Source: Lachnospiraceae bacterium (GTDB taxonomy: Bacteria > Bacillota > Clostridia > Lachnospirales > Lachnospiraceae). Taken from it: DNA of 64,000 nt. This document shows, piece by piece, positions 55,901 through 63,572 of the stretch. Made by a program: the position numbers and the translations under genes. How positions within the stretch are numbered: position 1 is the stretch's first letter; each line of letters begins with the position of its first letter. The notes under the pieces were generated by a model, which was not told the DNA's origin, did not search any database, and saw nothing but the letters and a program-made list of their open reading frames with translations. The stretch is from positions 52,238-116,237 of the forward strand of contig JAKSHY010000002.1 in the NCBI GenBank assembly GCA_024399135.1, written 5' to 3'.

Positions 55901-58246
55901 AAGCCCACCAAATACTTCTCGGCAATCCCCCATATTAACAAGATTAATAAACATTTCTCTATTACCTATATCTTCAAAGAGGAAAGAAAAATATTCTTTA
56001 TATCCTGTTATTTTTTCGTTAACCAATTTCTGAACAAAATTTCTTGTACCCTGATATCTCTTATCAGCAAATGGCGCATAAATTCTCCATTCTGGAGCAT
56101 CTTTTTGCTCGACAGCGTGAAAAAGGATTTTATCTTCATCATATAAGTATGGAATCAAATATAACGGTGTTAACCGCTCTACTAATACATCACGAACTTC
56201 ACCTACACCTTGCTCTTCGAGCAAACGAAGCTGATACATAACATTTAGTGGTTGAAGTGGACTCATTTTAATCAATCGTCCGTCTGTTCTATCTACTATA
56301 CAACCTAATAGCAACAAATCATTTTGTTCATTTGTTAGATTTACACCACTTTGTACCTCTGACAAGTAAGTCTCTACTTCTTCTACATACTTTTTGGCAG
56401 CTTCTAACAAATTGTTCTTATAGTAAGCTAAGCTTGGTACCGTATTCTCCCTTTTTAATTCAGCAACCAAATCTTTATATGCGGTTTCTATATTAGAAGG
56501 GATTAATAGCTTCTTTTCACATATTCCAGTTATATTTTTCTCAGCAGCAAGCCAGGCATTATCAACCAATAGCTTTTCAAGATTCAAATACTCCCTATTT
56601 TCCTTTGGAAAAAATTCTTGTGTTCCACAAATAATTTTTTCTTTACTAGTATCTGCCTTATACTCTAATGACTTTTTTTCTAAAAATTTCTTCTTAAACG
56701 CAGCAATACCTGTCAACACAACTGGTTTCATTGGCTCATCCTGAAGCTGAATTGGAATCTGTGTTCCACCGCATTTTATTTTGAAATTTAACCTACCTGT
56801 ATCTGCATTAATGCGATCCTTATCTATACGTAATGTTAATGTTTCATCATAATTACAAACATATTCGAAACTGTCCTCAACTACAGTCTCACAAAGTACT
56901 TTCTCCTGACCTGGATTAATAATTAACGTATCTTCAAGGCCCACCACCTGTATTTGTGAGTTATGTCTCTTTTCGGAAACATATAGTAAATAAGATGTTT
57001 TTACTGCATCAAGATAAGTCTTTGGCGTATTAATAACACAGATTTTCATCTCATAAGTTATTCCATTAACAGAATCCTTTATTGTAGATTTTGCAAAAAA
57101 ACATCCATCTTTAGGTTCTAATTTAAGGTTGATTTCTCGAGCCGATGTTTCAGCTATAAGATTTTCTTCTGTAATATCTGCTTTCTTAATAAATATGTTG
57201 GTAGCAATTGCTACAGTAATCTCTGTCTTATTATCTATATTATAAATAAGCAGATTCTTCTTTCTGCTTGCAGCTTTTGTTGTGCCATTATCTCTTATAA
57301 AAACATTTTCATCGAGAATAAATGCATACTCCAATCTACTACCAGAAAAGACCTCAATGCCATTGCTATCGATAACCAATGGGTTATCTGTCTTCCTTCT
57401 TAATTTATCTTTTGAAGCTTGTACCATAGCATATGTATAACCTTCTTGCCATGGCAAGCTCTTTTTCTTTTTGTCCGCAACTTTATTTACAAAATCTTTA
57501 TCAAAGTCTTTTTCTAACTTCTCTTTTACATTACCTCTACGATAAATTCTATCAATTTGCTCATAAGTATTTCTATTATCAACTAATCGCTCAGTTATTT
57601 TTTTCTTATCAACCCATGCAGATATTTCTGGATCAGGAAATAGTGAAAATGATGAATAATCGTCTGCCTCTATTTTTCCCTTTCCTAAAACATTTAATAT
57701 ATCCTGATATTCATACAAAGACGACTTATCGTTAAATCTATCTGTCTCTTTGATTTTGAGCTCGCCTTCAAGAATCATTTGATCCACAAGTGATAATTGT
57801 GCCTTTCCGATCTGTGTTTCAAGATCATCCATTATCATTGATGCATTAAATGGCATGCCGGCAGCAGCCATATTCGCTGTACCACTTATAATGGTATCAA
57901 TTGTGTCGTATGTAATAATTAGAATAGGAAAACATTTATCCGTTAATTTTGTATTTCTTAATTTTGCCAAAAAACTGTCTGTAACATTATTACTTTTCGC
58001 TGCTACTACAATTTCCAGATTCTCACTTAGCTTAATCGTAAATGTCTCATATTTGTCTTTATAGTTAAACACTCCTTGCATAGAATCAGCCAATGTCTTT
58101 TCCTGAAGAGCCAATACTACACCTTGAGCCAGTTCATCATTATCAAGAATTAAACTAAAACGTTCTCCAGGTCTTATAGATTCGCTATTTTGCAAAAAAT
58201 ATTTAATTGTATTATCTGCGATATACTTATAAAATCCGTTTGACAT
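52976..58246 (-). CDS. dptH: DptH-like phosphorothioation-dependent restriction ATPase
   Basis: About 1756 residues, ATG at 58246 with GGAG nine bases before; a TTG at 58279 would overlap dptG by 53 bases. The C-terminal 350 residues form a HerA/FtsK-like ATPase: Walker A GTMGTGKTQ at about 1411, Walker B FILVDEADNF at about 1645, and LSTQF nearby. The long N-terminal part has no known enzyme motif. In Dnd systems DptF, DptG and DptH together attack DNA lacking the sulfur mark. Order F-G-H is kept. Confidence 0.9.
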   Translation of the reverse strand: MSNGFYKYIADNTIKYFLQNSESIRPGERFSLILDNDELAQGVVLALQEKTLADSMQGVFNYKDKYETFTIKLSENLEIVVAAKSNNVTDSFLAKLRNTKLTDKCFPILIITYDTIDTIISGTANMAAAGMPFNASMIMDDLETQIGKAQLSLVDQMILEGELKIKETDRFNDKSSLYEYQDILNVLGKGKIEADDYSSFSLFPDPEISAWVDKKKITERLVDNRNTYEQIDRIYRRGNVKEKLEKDFDKDFVNKVADKKKKSLPWQEGYTYAMVQASKDKLRRKTDNPLVIDSNGIEVFSGSRLEYAFILDENVFIRDNGTTKAASRKKNLLIYNIDNKTEITVAIATNIFIKKADITEENLIAETSAREINLKLEPKDGCFFAKSTIKDSVNGITYEMKICVINTPKTYLDAVKTSYLLYVSEKRHNSQIQVVGLEDTLIINPGQEKVLCETVVEDSFEYVCNYDETLTLRIDKDRINADTGRLNFKIKCGGTQIPIQLQDEPMKPVVLTGIAAFKKKFLEKKSLEYKADTSKEKIICGTQEFFPKENREYLNLEKLLVDNAWLAAEKNITGICEKKLLIPSNIETAYKDLVAELKRENTVPSLAYYKNNLLEAAKKYVEEVETYLSEVQSGVNLTNEQNDLLLLGCIVDRTDGRLIKMSPLQPLNVMYQLRLLEEQGVGEVRDVLVERLTPLYLIPYLYDEDKILFHAVEQKDAPEWRIYAPFADKRYQGTRNFVQKLVNEKITGYKEYFSFLFEDIGNREMFINLVNMGDCREVFGGLVAFYVKSLKADGITSVARFVINIYADDVVSNVFNLLSDYKKLKEYILSGFVKEKDDIDINDVVQALINNVQCYYRKMAEHNYHYAHITFYEMAVSEDSRHGQVDNINSGISLDGIVSGMPSVLNADWYKTGFGMKYAPKNRITQMAQIYNAMYLVANSGSSFDPNICIFTEIEKNQELLREKIYKSSNWVVFVDPKVDLTFFQKGNQGDDELMIIHYSDQYTSSNGYDDITVTQKSEQYNEIICEQLTKKGVQANREDVNNIISLFNAINGSWMLRLITTKKLTGAADSNFSREKMSILSAIKLTMSYYKHPSIVWVPISLEEMLRVSGGAGYSQKEGLLSARNLGFATQATSDDILLVGLEEVDSQIRIYIHPIEVKIGQNPQDVLDKAKEQVINTYNGLWNALWPDENKDSLEAKMSRNFFIQLIIVCCEKMDLYNVYPEIAWDKVTDSWRKDLLNENYVFSHELDDIIGKGTIVSFKADVLNENGLLEDGVCTLHYPEKKGSSYMVLSAEQIASEINMVKEQLPARLLDLYEVSLMPEVSTTIHEDAVEKEMLEDTVGNENAYDECQTSSDGFDTSDMRVESEVMEEEKGIHVLFGTDVSNGNEIVWRPNDTEQVFHTNTGIIGTMGTGKTQFTKSLIAQLYRNQNNNIGGKNLGILIFDYKGDYNESKTDFVETTNATILKPYQLPFNPLALTKSKVKKPLLPLHTANAFKDTISKVYGLGPKQEEVLLECMLEAYTRSGIVPPVEATWDNEAPTFDQVYQIYANDEDIKKGDSLAAAMNKLQRFQIFEPNPSNTKSLFDILNGVVVIDLSGYDSDIQSLIVAITLDLFYSQMQASGSSSLDGQYRQLTKFILVDEADNFMSEGFDALKKILKEGREFGVGTILSTQFLKHFGTDDDDYSKYILTWVVHNVADLKPSDVDFVFKTESKSPQSARLFNDIKGLKKHHSIIKIGNNNPMYIQDKAFWELIQE

Positions 58247-59603
58247 ATTTTGCATCTCCACTATCACTCTTCTTTTCAATCAAGTTGAGTCTCTCGTAAT
58301 AATCAGCGACCTGCTCTTTTACTTCCTTTTCAAGAAAAACTCCACGACTTTCAAATTCCTTAAATACATCGGAAAGCTTCATTTTCTCATTCTCTTTGAT
58401 TGAAACTTTAGTTAAGAAAATTAATGTATCTTCGGATATATTTAAAACATATCCATTTCGTCCTCGATTTTTTAAAAACTGCATGCAATAATCTTCAAAT
58501 TTATCAGAATATCTTCCAGAAGCAGCACCGCGTGAAGTATTATCAAACTGAGTTTTAACCAATCTATATAGCAAATTAATACTATCTTCTGTATCTTCAC
58601 TAACCTCTTCTTGAATCACAGAATCTAAAAGTGGGCAATCTGATATATGATCTGCATACAATTTACACAATTCATCAATTCTTGACTTCAATGCCGTATT
58701 CTCATCTGGATGTTCCTCGAGATACTTTCTAATTGCAATATAATCCATTTGAGAATCATTGTTGTTCACATTTAACATCTCCAAAACAACTGCATGTGAA
58801 TATGCATCCTGTATTGTTTCTTGAAGAATATTCCAACCTTCAGTTATATATTTTCCATGTATTTTTGTAGCTTCCCACTCAAGGGAAAAATACAACGGAA
58901 CATTTCGCTCTCTTTCACCATCAAACATACGATTTAATTGTAAGAAGGTTTGTGCTGTGTAAGAAAAATAGTAAAACTCAAATAACTTTAATAAATTTTC
59001 TCTTGTTCTAGCGTCTGATGAAAGAATATAACTAAAATCATCCTCAAACTTTTTATGCAAACCATCAACGACTCTAAAGTAATTATTTCTAGAGGCTACA
59101 TTTGCTGTTCTTGTTGTCAATTTTGAATATAACAGTGACTCTAAAACGTTACTAGCAGATTGCAAACTACTCTTAGCAGATTCTATACTCGCCTGTAACA
59201 CTTCTGCATCCCCTAGAACATCGCCCAAATATTCCGCTAATCTTTTCTCACTAGATTCATGACATTCATTTTGCTCAATCATCATTAGATTTAGCGGTCT
59301 TAACTTCCCTGAACTTTCAAAAAACAATTGTTTAATTACTTCTCTGAATTCTTCTTCTAGCCCCAGTTCAACATCTGTTTCACTCACGATGTCATTAATA
59401 ATATCTTCTTCAGCCTTAATTTCTGGCTCAATTTTTTGAATCTTACATAACACCTGGCCTAGAACACTTTCTAATTTAGAAAAATCTACATTAGGAGATG
59501 TTACATATGGGAACAATTTAAAATAATTACCGCTATTGTGCTTAAACGACTCATTCGTTATAAAATAATTTTCAAAAGTATTTTTATCAATTGTATATGT
59601 CAT
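58227..59603 (-). CDS. dptG: DptG-like restriction subunit
   Basis: 458 residues, largely helical, no enzymatic motif seen. Identified by place between dptF and dptH, length and general pattern (start with NYFKLFPYVTSP, long coiled segments around 130-170 and 400-450). It begins directly at the dptF stop. It probably bridges DptF and DptH. Confidence 0.8.
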   Translation of the reverse strand: MTYTIDKNTFENYFITNESFKHNSGNYFKLFPYVTSPNVDFSKLESVLGQVLCKIQKIEPEIKAEEDIINDIVSETDVELGLEEEFREVIKQLFFESSGKLRPLNLMMIEQNECHESSEKRLAEYLGDVLGDAEVLQASIESAKSSLQSASNVLESLLYSKLTTRTANVASRNNYFRVVDGLHKKFEDDFSYILSSDARTRENLLKLFEFYYFSYTAQTFLQLNRMFDGERERNVPLYFSLEWEATKIHGKYITEGWNILQETIQDAYSHAVVLEMLNVNNNDSQMDYIAIRKYLEEHPDENTALKSRIDELCKLYADHISDCPLLDSVIQEEVSEDTEDSINLLYRLVKTQFDNTSRGAASGRYSDKFEDYCMQFLKNRGRNGYVLNISEDTLIFLTKVSIKENEKMKLSDVFKEFESRGVFLEKEVKEQVADYYERLNLIEKKSDSGDAKYVKRIL

Positions 59604-61346
59604 TTATATCACCTTAAATTTATATCCAGCCGTAGTTTTTTCAAAAGAGTATCTTCTCTTCATGTCGCCTGATTTGGATTGAATTATTACTCTACGACCT
59701 TTATTTCCCAAGTCAGTCAAACGTTTAATGTAACTAATAAAATCCGTATGTAAATTCTTATCCTTTACATTAGGCTTATATCCATTTTTCATTGCACAAA
59801 GTAATTCGAATAATGAAAAATCTACACTAGTCTCAAGCGCATCTTGTTCAGCTATAAACTGACTTTTAAATCTCACTCTAAGTTCTGGTGAAAACCTATA
59901 TAAAACCTCATCACTACTTGGCCTTACTCCTAGGCTAGCATTTTCAATCATCAATGCTTCCAAAATCCAATACATGTCATTAGATTCATCAATACATATT
60001 GTCTCGTCACCAAAATTACCGTCCCATGTGAGAATGGCATTTTGTGCCAAGTCAAAAAACTTTGCTAATTTTCTTTCATTGCCTGTACATTGATAAAAAA
60101 TATTTTTTACATATTCATCTAATATTGAACTATGCTCATTTCCTACTGACCCACCATTCATATCTTCAAGACGAATTAAAAATTTATAAACTTGTTTTTT
60201 CAATTCAGGCTTTATTCCACCAAACACTGCTATAGAAGTTGTATCAGCAAGCTGTTCATATGGTGTTCCCTTTGTTCCTTGCCTAAATTCCTGCTCTATA
60301 TTTTCCATAGAATGGAATTTCATCGTTCTATTGTCTACTTCTTCTGTTCTGTATCTAAAAACATCATGTTGCCTTAATAAGCGAAGCTTTTCAGATATAT
60401 CAGCATACTCATTTATCAAAGTAGGAGCTGACCAACTAATATAGTCCATTAAATACTTTGTTTCATCAGAAAAATCATCTATTAACGCTTGCTTAGAAAA
60501 GTTTTCACTTACCAAAATATCATATAAAAGATTCAGCACATCTCTGGTTGACATTATTGCTTTATCTTCTATTACAATCTGAATAATTCTATTAATAATA
60601 TATTTTTGGATCTTCTTGTCCTGCAGCAGTTGGTAATTATGAAATACAGGACATTTGTTTTTTTGACCACATACACAATTATTTATAGTTTTATAAAACT
60701 CGTTTCCATCCTCATCTATATCAAAAACCTTATCCAATAACTTCTCTAAGTATTCTGTGTATACCCCACTCTCAGATATTCCAAATATCTGATAATCTGC
60801 AAAACTAATATGTTGGAATATACTACCCGACTTGTAACCTATCTCATTACTATAGCTAGATAAGATTTGATTATTTTCTACATAATCCTTCAATCGAGTG
60901 AAATTCTTTCCTTCCTCTGAGTCGAAGAGCTTTCCAATAATACCGAGGTTTATAGCTATAATCATTTTCACAGAAGAACCATTATCAAGATTATCATCAT
61001 TGAATTCTTCTAACTGTTTTGCAAGCGCCTCTAAAAATTCTAAAGAAGGCTCATCACTTTCTGTAGAATCATTATATGTTTCATAATCAGCCAAAAGATT
61101 TTCCTCGTCAGCATTCTTAAGGTAAGAAATCAAATGAGACTTACCGTCTCCAGTGCTTCCTCCAAGCATGATCAAACATTTGTTAAGTTCTGCATTTGCA
61201 GATTTTATTATTTCCTTTAGTTGGTCTTCAATTTCTCTCGAAACATGCATATATTTTTTAAAGGAATCAAATGTCTCTGTGTTATCGACTGCTTCAATTG
61301 AAGACTTTCTCAATTTTGCTAACTCTTGTATACATGCGCATACCAT
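59604..61346 (-). CDS. dptF: DptF-like restriction ATPase
   Basis: 580 residues from the ATG at 61346, chosen for GGAGG eight bases upstream over a TTG at 61364. P-loop LGGSTGDGKSHL at about 57-68, IIAINLGIIGKLF later as a Walker-B-like strand, and a Cys cluster NCVCGQKNKCPVFH (about 225-240) that may bind metal. The family hydrolyses ATP and is required for phosphorothioation-dependent restriction. First structural gene of the operon. Confidence 0.9.
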   Translation of the reverse strand: MVCACIQELAKLRKSSIEAVDNTETFDSFKKYMHVSREIEDQLKEIIKSANAELNKCLIMLGGSTGDGKSHLISYLKNADEENLLADYETYNDSTESDEPSLEFLEALAKQLEEFNDDNLDNGSSVKMIIAINLGIIGKLFDSEEGKNFTRLKDYVENNQILSSYSNEIGYKSGSIFQHISFADYQIFGISESGVYTEYLEKLLDKVFDIDEDGNEFYKTINNCVCGQKNKCPVFHNYQLLQDKKIQKYIINRIIQIVIEDKAIMSTRDVLNLLYDILVSENFSKQALIDDFSDETKYLMDYISWSAPTLINEYADISEKLRLLRQHDVFRYRTEEVDNRTMKFHSMENIEQEFRQGTKGTPYEQLADTTSIAVFGGIKPELKKQVYKFLIRLEDMNGGSVGNEHSSILDEYVKNIFYQCTGNERKLAKFFDLAQNAILTWDGNFGDETICIDESNDMYWILEALMIENASLGVRPSSDEVLYRFSPELRVRFKSQFIAEQDALETSVDFSLFELLCAMKNGYKPNVKDKNLHTDFISYIKRLTDLGNKGRRVIIQSKSGDMKRRYSFEKTTAGYKFKVI

Positions 61347-61367
61347 TATTCTTACCTCCGCCAAAGA

Positions 61368-61589
61368 CTATTCTTCCGTCTTTTGTTCATCCTTTTCAAA
61401 ACTCATAATGTCGCCAATGTTGCAATCCATATACTTACAAATCCTTTCCATAACATCCATTGACACGCTTTCACCTTTACCCATCTTTGCCATTGTTGCA
61501 GAACTGATATTTAACTCCGATGCTAAATCCTTTTTATACATATTTTTGTCAATCAACATTTTCCATAATCCATTGTATGAAACTGCCAT
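61368..61589 (-). CDS. XRE/Cro-type regulator of the dpt-dnd operon
   Basis: 73 residues from the ATG at 61589 (AAAGGA close upstream; the frame opens seven codons earlier). The helix-turn-helix is MYKKDLASELNISSATMAKMGKG, then VSMDVMERICKYMDCNIGDIM, the YozG-like small Cro class. It is the first gene of the operon, 21 bases before dptF, so it probably regulates this locus in the place of the DndB repressor known from other Dnd systems. Confidence 0.88.
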   Translation of the reverse strand: MAVSYNGLWKMLIDKNMYKKDLASELNISSATMAKMGKGESVSMDVMERICKYMDCNIGDIMSFEKDEQKTEE

Positions 61590-61651
61590 ATTTTTCCTTT
61601 CAATAAACACTTTCTAATGTCTTATTTAAACTTATACACGCCTATTGAAAT

Positions 61652-61680
61652 AGTATATCACTCATATATCGAAATGTCAT
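61652..61680 (-). promoter_or_regulatory. Promoter of the dpt-dnd operon
   Basis: On minus, -35 ATGACA (61675-61680) and -10 TATACT (61652-61657), 17 bases apart, 63 bases before the XRE start. An imperfect dyad (ATATATGAGTGATATA) covers the spacer and may be the XRE operator. Confidence 0.65.
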
Positions 61681-61738
61681 TAATCATCTTTAGAAATCTA
61701 AAGACAAAATTTTATTTAGTAAATATGATTCTCGCATT

Positions 61739-61825
61739 AAAATCCACAAAAATCCGCTAAAATCGCTAAAATCTCGTCGCGTAACGTTCAAATCCTAACG
61801 TTCAAATCATGACAACATTCAAATC
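61739..61825. repeat. Two short repeat series upstream of the dpt promoter
   Basis: AAAATC units at 61739, 61749, 61759 and 61768 (period 9-10) are followed by AACGTTCAAATC at 61783 and 61797 and AACATTCAAATC at 61814. A related ATGTTCAAATG lies at 62511. The gene-free stretch 61826-62160 shows no other named structure except a possible hairpin at about 62098. Confidence 0.6.
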
Positions 61826-62162
61826 TCCATTTGTCTTACGCTGAGTATAGCTCCTGTTACCTTTCATTTATTACAATTTGGAATTATAACCTTCTAACAT
61901 AAGTTTTTATGTCAAAACAATATAACTAAGTTACTTGAATTACACTATCACATTAACAGTACAATTATTCGTACACATAATAAGCCAGTCCAAATAACTT
62001 GACTGTAATGTTATTTTTAAAATTCTATACTTTTCATCACAACTGAAAGATATATTTTAACTGCTAAAAAGCAATCTAAAAAATCTCTGGCTTAATTACC
62101 AGAGATTTTTATCGTTGTTATCATATTCCATCTACACCCTGCTAAGACAGTCTCCCATACAA

Positions 62163-62183
62163 CAGGTGTACAAAAGGTGTAAA
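62163..62183. repeat. Probable integrase arm site, right end
   Basis: AGGTGTAC (62164-62171) and AAGGTGTAAA (62174-62183) match the left-end arm words at 42533-42554. Confidence 0.55.
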
Positions 62184-62230
62184 TGTATTTTATAATTATC
62201 GGAAAAGCCTTGAAATAAGCACTTCCTCGC

Positions 62231-62275
62231 CTACTGTTGAATATTACCCCAGCAGACGAACAGTACTTTTATCAT
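62231..62275 (-). pseudogene. LMW-PTP 5' remnant 1
   Basis: ATG then MIKVLFVCWGNIQQ and a stop. It copies the start of the intact LMW-PTP (MIKVLFICHGNI) with a damaged P-loop. The upstream bases carry AAGGTGTAAA arm words like those upstream of the intact gene, so it looks like the left end of an older related element. Confidence 0.7.
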
Positions 62276-62320
62276 GTTACTTTTCCTCTTTCTGTTACTA
62301 CTTCAACCTCGCAAATTCAA

Positions 62321-62341
62321 AAGGTGTAAACAAGGTGCAAA
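62321..62341. repeat. Arm-type site pair of an older element end
   Basis: AAGGTGTAAA (62321-62330) and AAGGTGCAAA (62332-62341), direct pair like 42533/42545, upstream of the first PTP remnant. Confidence 0.55.
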
Positions 62342-62390
62342 TCTAACCATCGTGTAGGCGAGAATCCAGTATTTATGCGCCTTAGCGCCA

Positions 62391-62438
62391 CTACCTGTGT
62401 ATCCTGCCGTGGCAGATAAAGAGCACACGAATACTCAT
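62391..62438 (-). pseudogene. LMW-PTP 5' remnant 2 (probable original start)
   Basis: ATG at 62438 with GGAGG at good distance, coding MSIRVLFICHGRIHR then stop. Codons through CHG match the LMW-PTP P-loop, and similarity ends just past the 13-bp att repeat. This is probably the host's original PTP start, cut off by insertion. Confidence 0.75.
62405..62417. repeat. Right attachment repeat (attR core)
   Basis: TGCCGTGGCAGAT, identical to 42408-42420, 19,997 bp apart, inside PTP remnant 2. From 62439 to 62740 I see no gene or other named feature. Confidence 0.8.
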
Positions 62439-62740
62439 ATTTTTCCTCCTTCGATTGCTTCAATATACCGCAATATGCCTTGTTTTCGGCGTTTGCTTGT
62501 GGCATAAGTAATGTTCAAATGTTATCCTGACATCTGCAATTATTACATTCTTCGGCAAATCTATTCCTATTATGGCATATTCACGCATCGAAAAGTAGTA
62601 AAATCGTAGTTAATTATGAAGTGTGTTACTACTCAAGTATTTCCTCTAATCCTACCAATGACAAATAGAATGAATTTGAACGAGAAATTTATGAAAAATA
62701 TAATACTAATAATCTATATCAATCATAATTAATTCTATAT

Positions 62741-62769
62741 AAAAAGAGCCAACTCCAGTGAATTGGCTC
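62741..62769 (-). terminator. Terminator of the DUF1828 gene
   Basis: Stem GAGCCAA/TTGGCTC with a 10-base loop, followed on minus by TTTTTATA. Confidence 0.85.
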
Positions 62770-62778
62770 CTAAATTCA

Positions 62779-63537
62779 TTATGCAGTTAATATATCTAAA
62801 TTCTCTGCCTTATCTTTTTCACTCCACTTAACCACTTTTGCCTCATAATTCGCAAAAGCCTCCTCAACTCCTCGCGCAACAGAATTATTATCATTCAATA
62901 AAACTACTAATTGACTATCCTCACGACGCGATGGTTTTGTATCGCTCCAAGCGAAAAGTATATTACTCAAATTGTTCTTATTGGGAGTATTCATTATTCT
63001 GCACAACCGCTCTGGCTTGTTCTTTGTTCTTTGCATTAAAAACTCATAATTATGTGAGAATCCAGAGGTGCCTGTAAATTGAACATTATCCGAATAAAAA
63101 ATGTCATTCTGTGTAAAGAAATCTTGAATATCTTCCAAAAAACTTGATGAATGCTTACTCCGAGCTGTCATGAACAAATCATCCACTTTCATTATTGCTT
63201 GAATATACATATGTTTTTTTTGAGGAAAATTCTTAACATCAGCTTTTGTTACAATAGCATCTCCTAATAACTCAACGCCATATTGTTTTAAAATATTACA
63301 CAGTGTTTTCTTACGATTTGAATTAATCTGAAATCCATTAACCATTAGCTGATTTAATGTATAGCCATCATCAGTAAAACAAATTGCGTCACCATCTAAT
63401 TTTACATAAAACTGAATATGATCATTACTACTGTCTAAGAACGGAGTAGAAATTTCATAATATTCTCCCACTTTCTCAAATCTAATCTCTTTTCTTAACC
63501 ATACAGTATAATCATCAATCAACTTTTGAATATCCAA
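62779..63537 (-). CDS. DUF1828/DUF1829-domain protein
   Basis: 252 residues, TTG start behind GGAGGAG. The N-terminal half matches DUF1828: YYEISTPFLDSSNDHIQFYVK and ICFTDDGYTLNQLMVNGF. The C-terminal half matches DUF1829: VDDLFMTARSKHSS, IFYSDNVQFTGTSGFSHNYEFLM and LFAWSDTKPSR. Function is not established; such proteins occur in accessory and defence regions. Coupled to the next upstream gene by a 35-base gap. Confidence 0.8.
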   Translation of the reverse strand: MDIQKLIDDYTVWLRKEIRFEKVGEYYEISTPFLDSSNDHIQFYVKLDGDAICFTDDGYTLNQLMVNGFQINSNRKKTLCNILKQYGVELLGDAIVTKADVKNFPQKKHMYIQAIMKVDDLFMTARSKHSSSFLEDIQDFFTQNDIFYSDNVQFTGTSGFSHNYEFLMQRTKNKPERLCRIMNTPNKNNLSNILFAWSDTKPSRREDSQLVVLLNDNNSVARGVEEAFANYEAKVVKWSEKDKAENLDILTA

Positions 63538-63572
63538 AATATCTCCTCCTTTCTTCCTGAATAATTATTATA

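Larger units (their letters stand above)
42408..62417. mobile_element. 20-kb integrative element with defence cargo
   Basis: Flanked by the direct repeat TGCCGTGGCAGAT at 42408-42420 and 62405-62417. Contains integrase, excisionase, a replication-like gene, an origin-like region and defence-type cargo. PTP 5' ends occur at both junctions. No relaxase or conjugation gene is present, so it is an integrative mobilisable element or satellite rather than a full ICE. A degenerate att copy at about 62245-62260 may be the true right end, with 62260-62405 left by an older relative. Confidence 0.85.

Noticed and set aside
62317..62505. 62-codon minus frame at the right edge of the element
   Set aside because: It runs across the PTP remnant in another frame and across the att repeat; the ribosome site there serves the remnant ATG at 62438.
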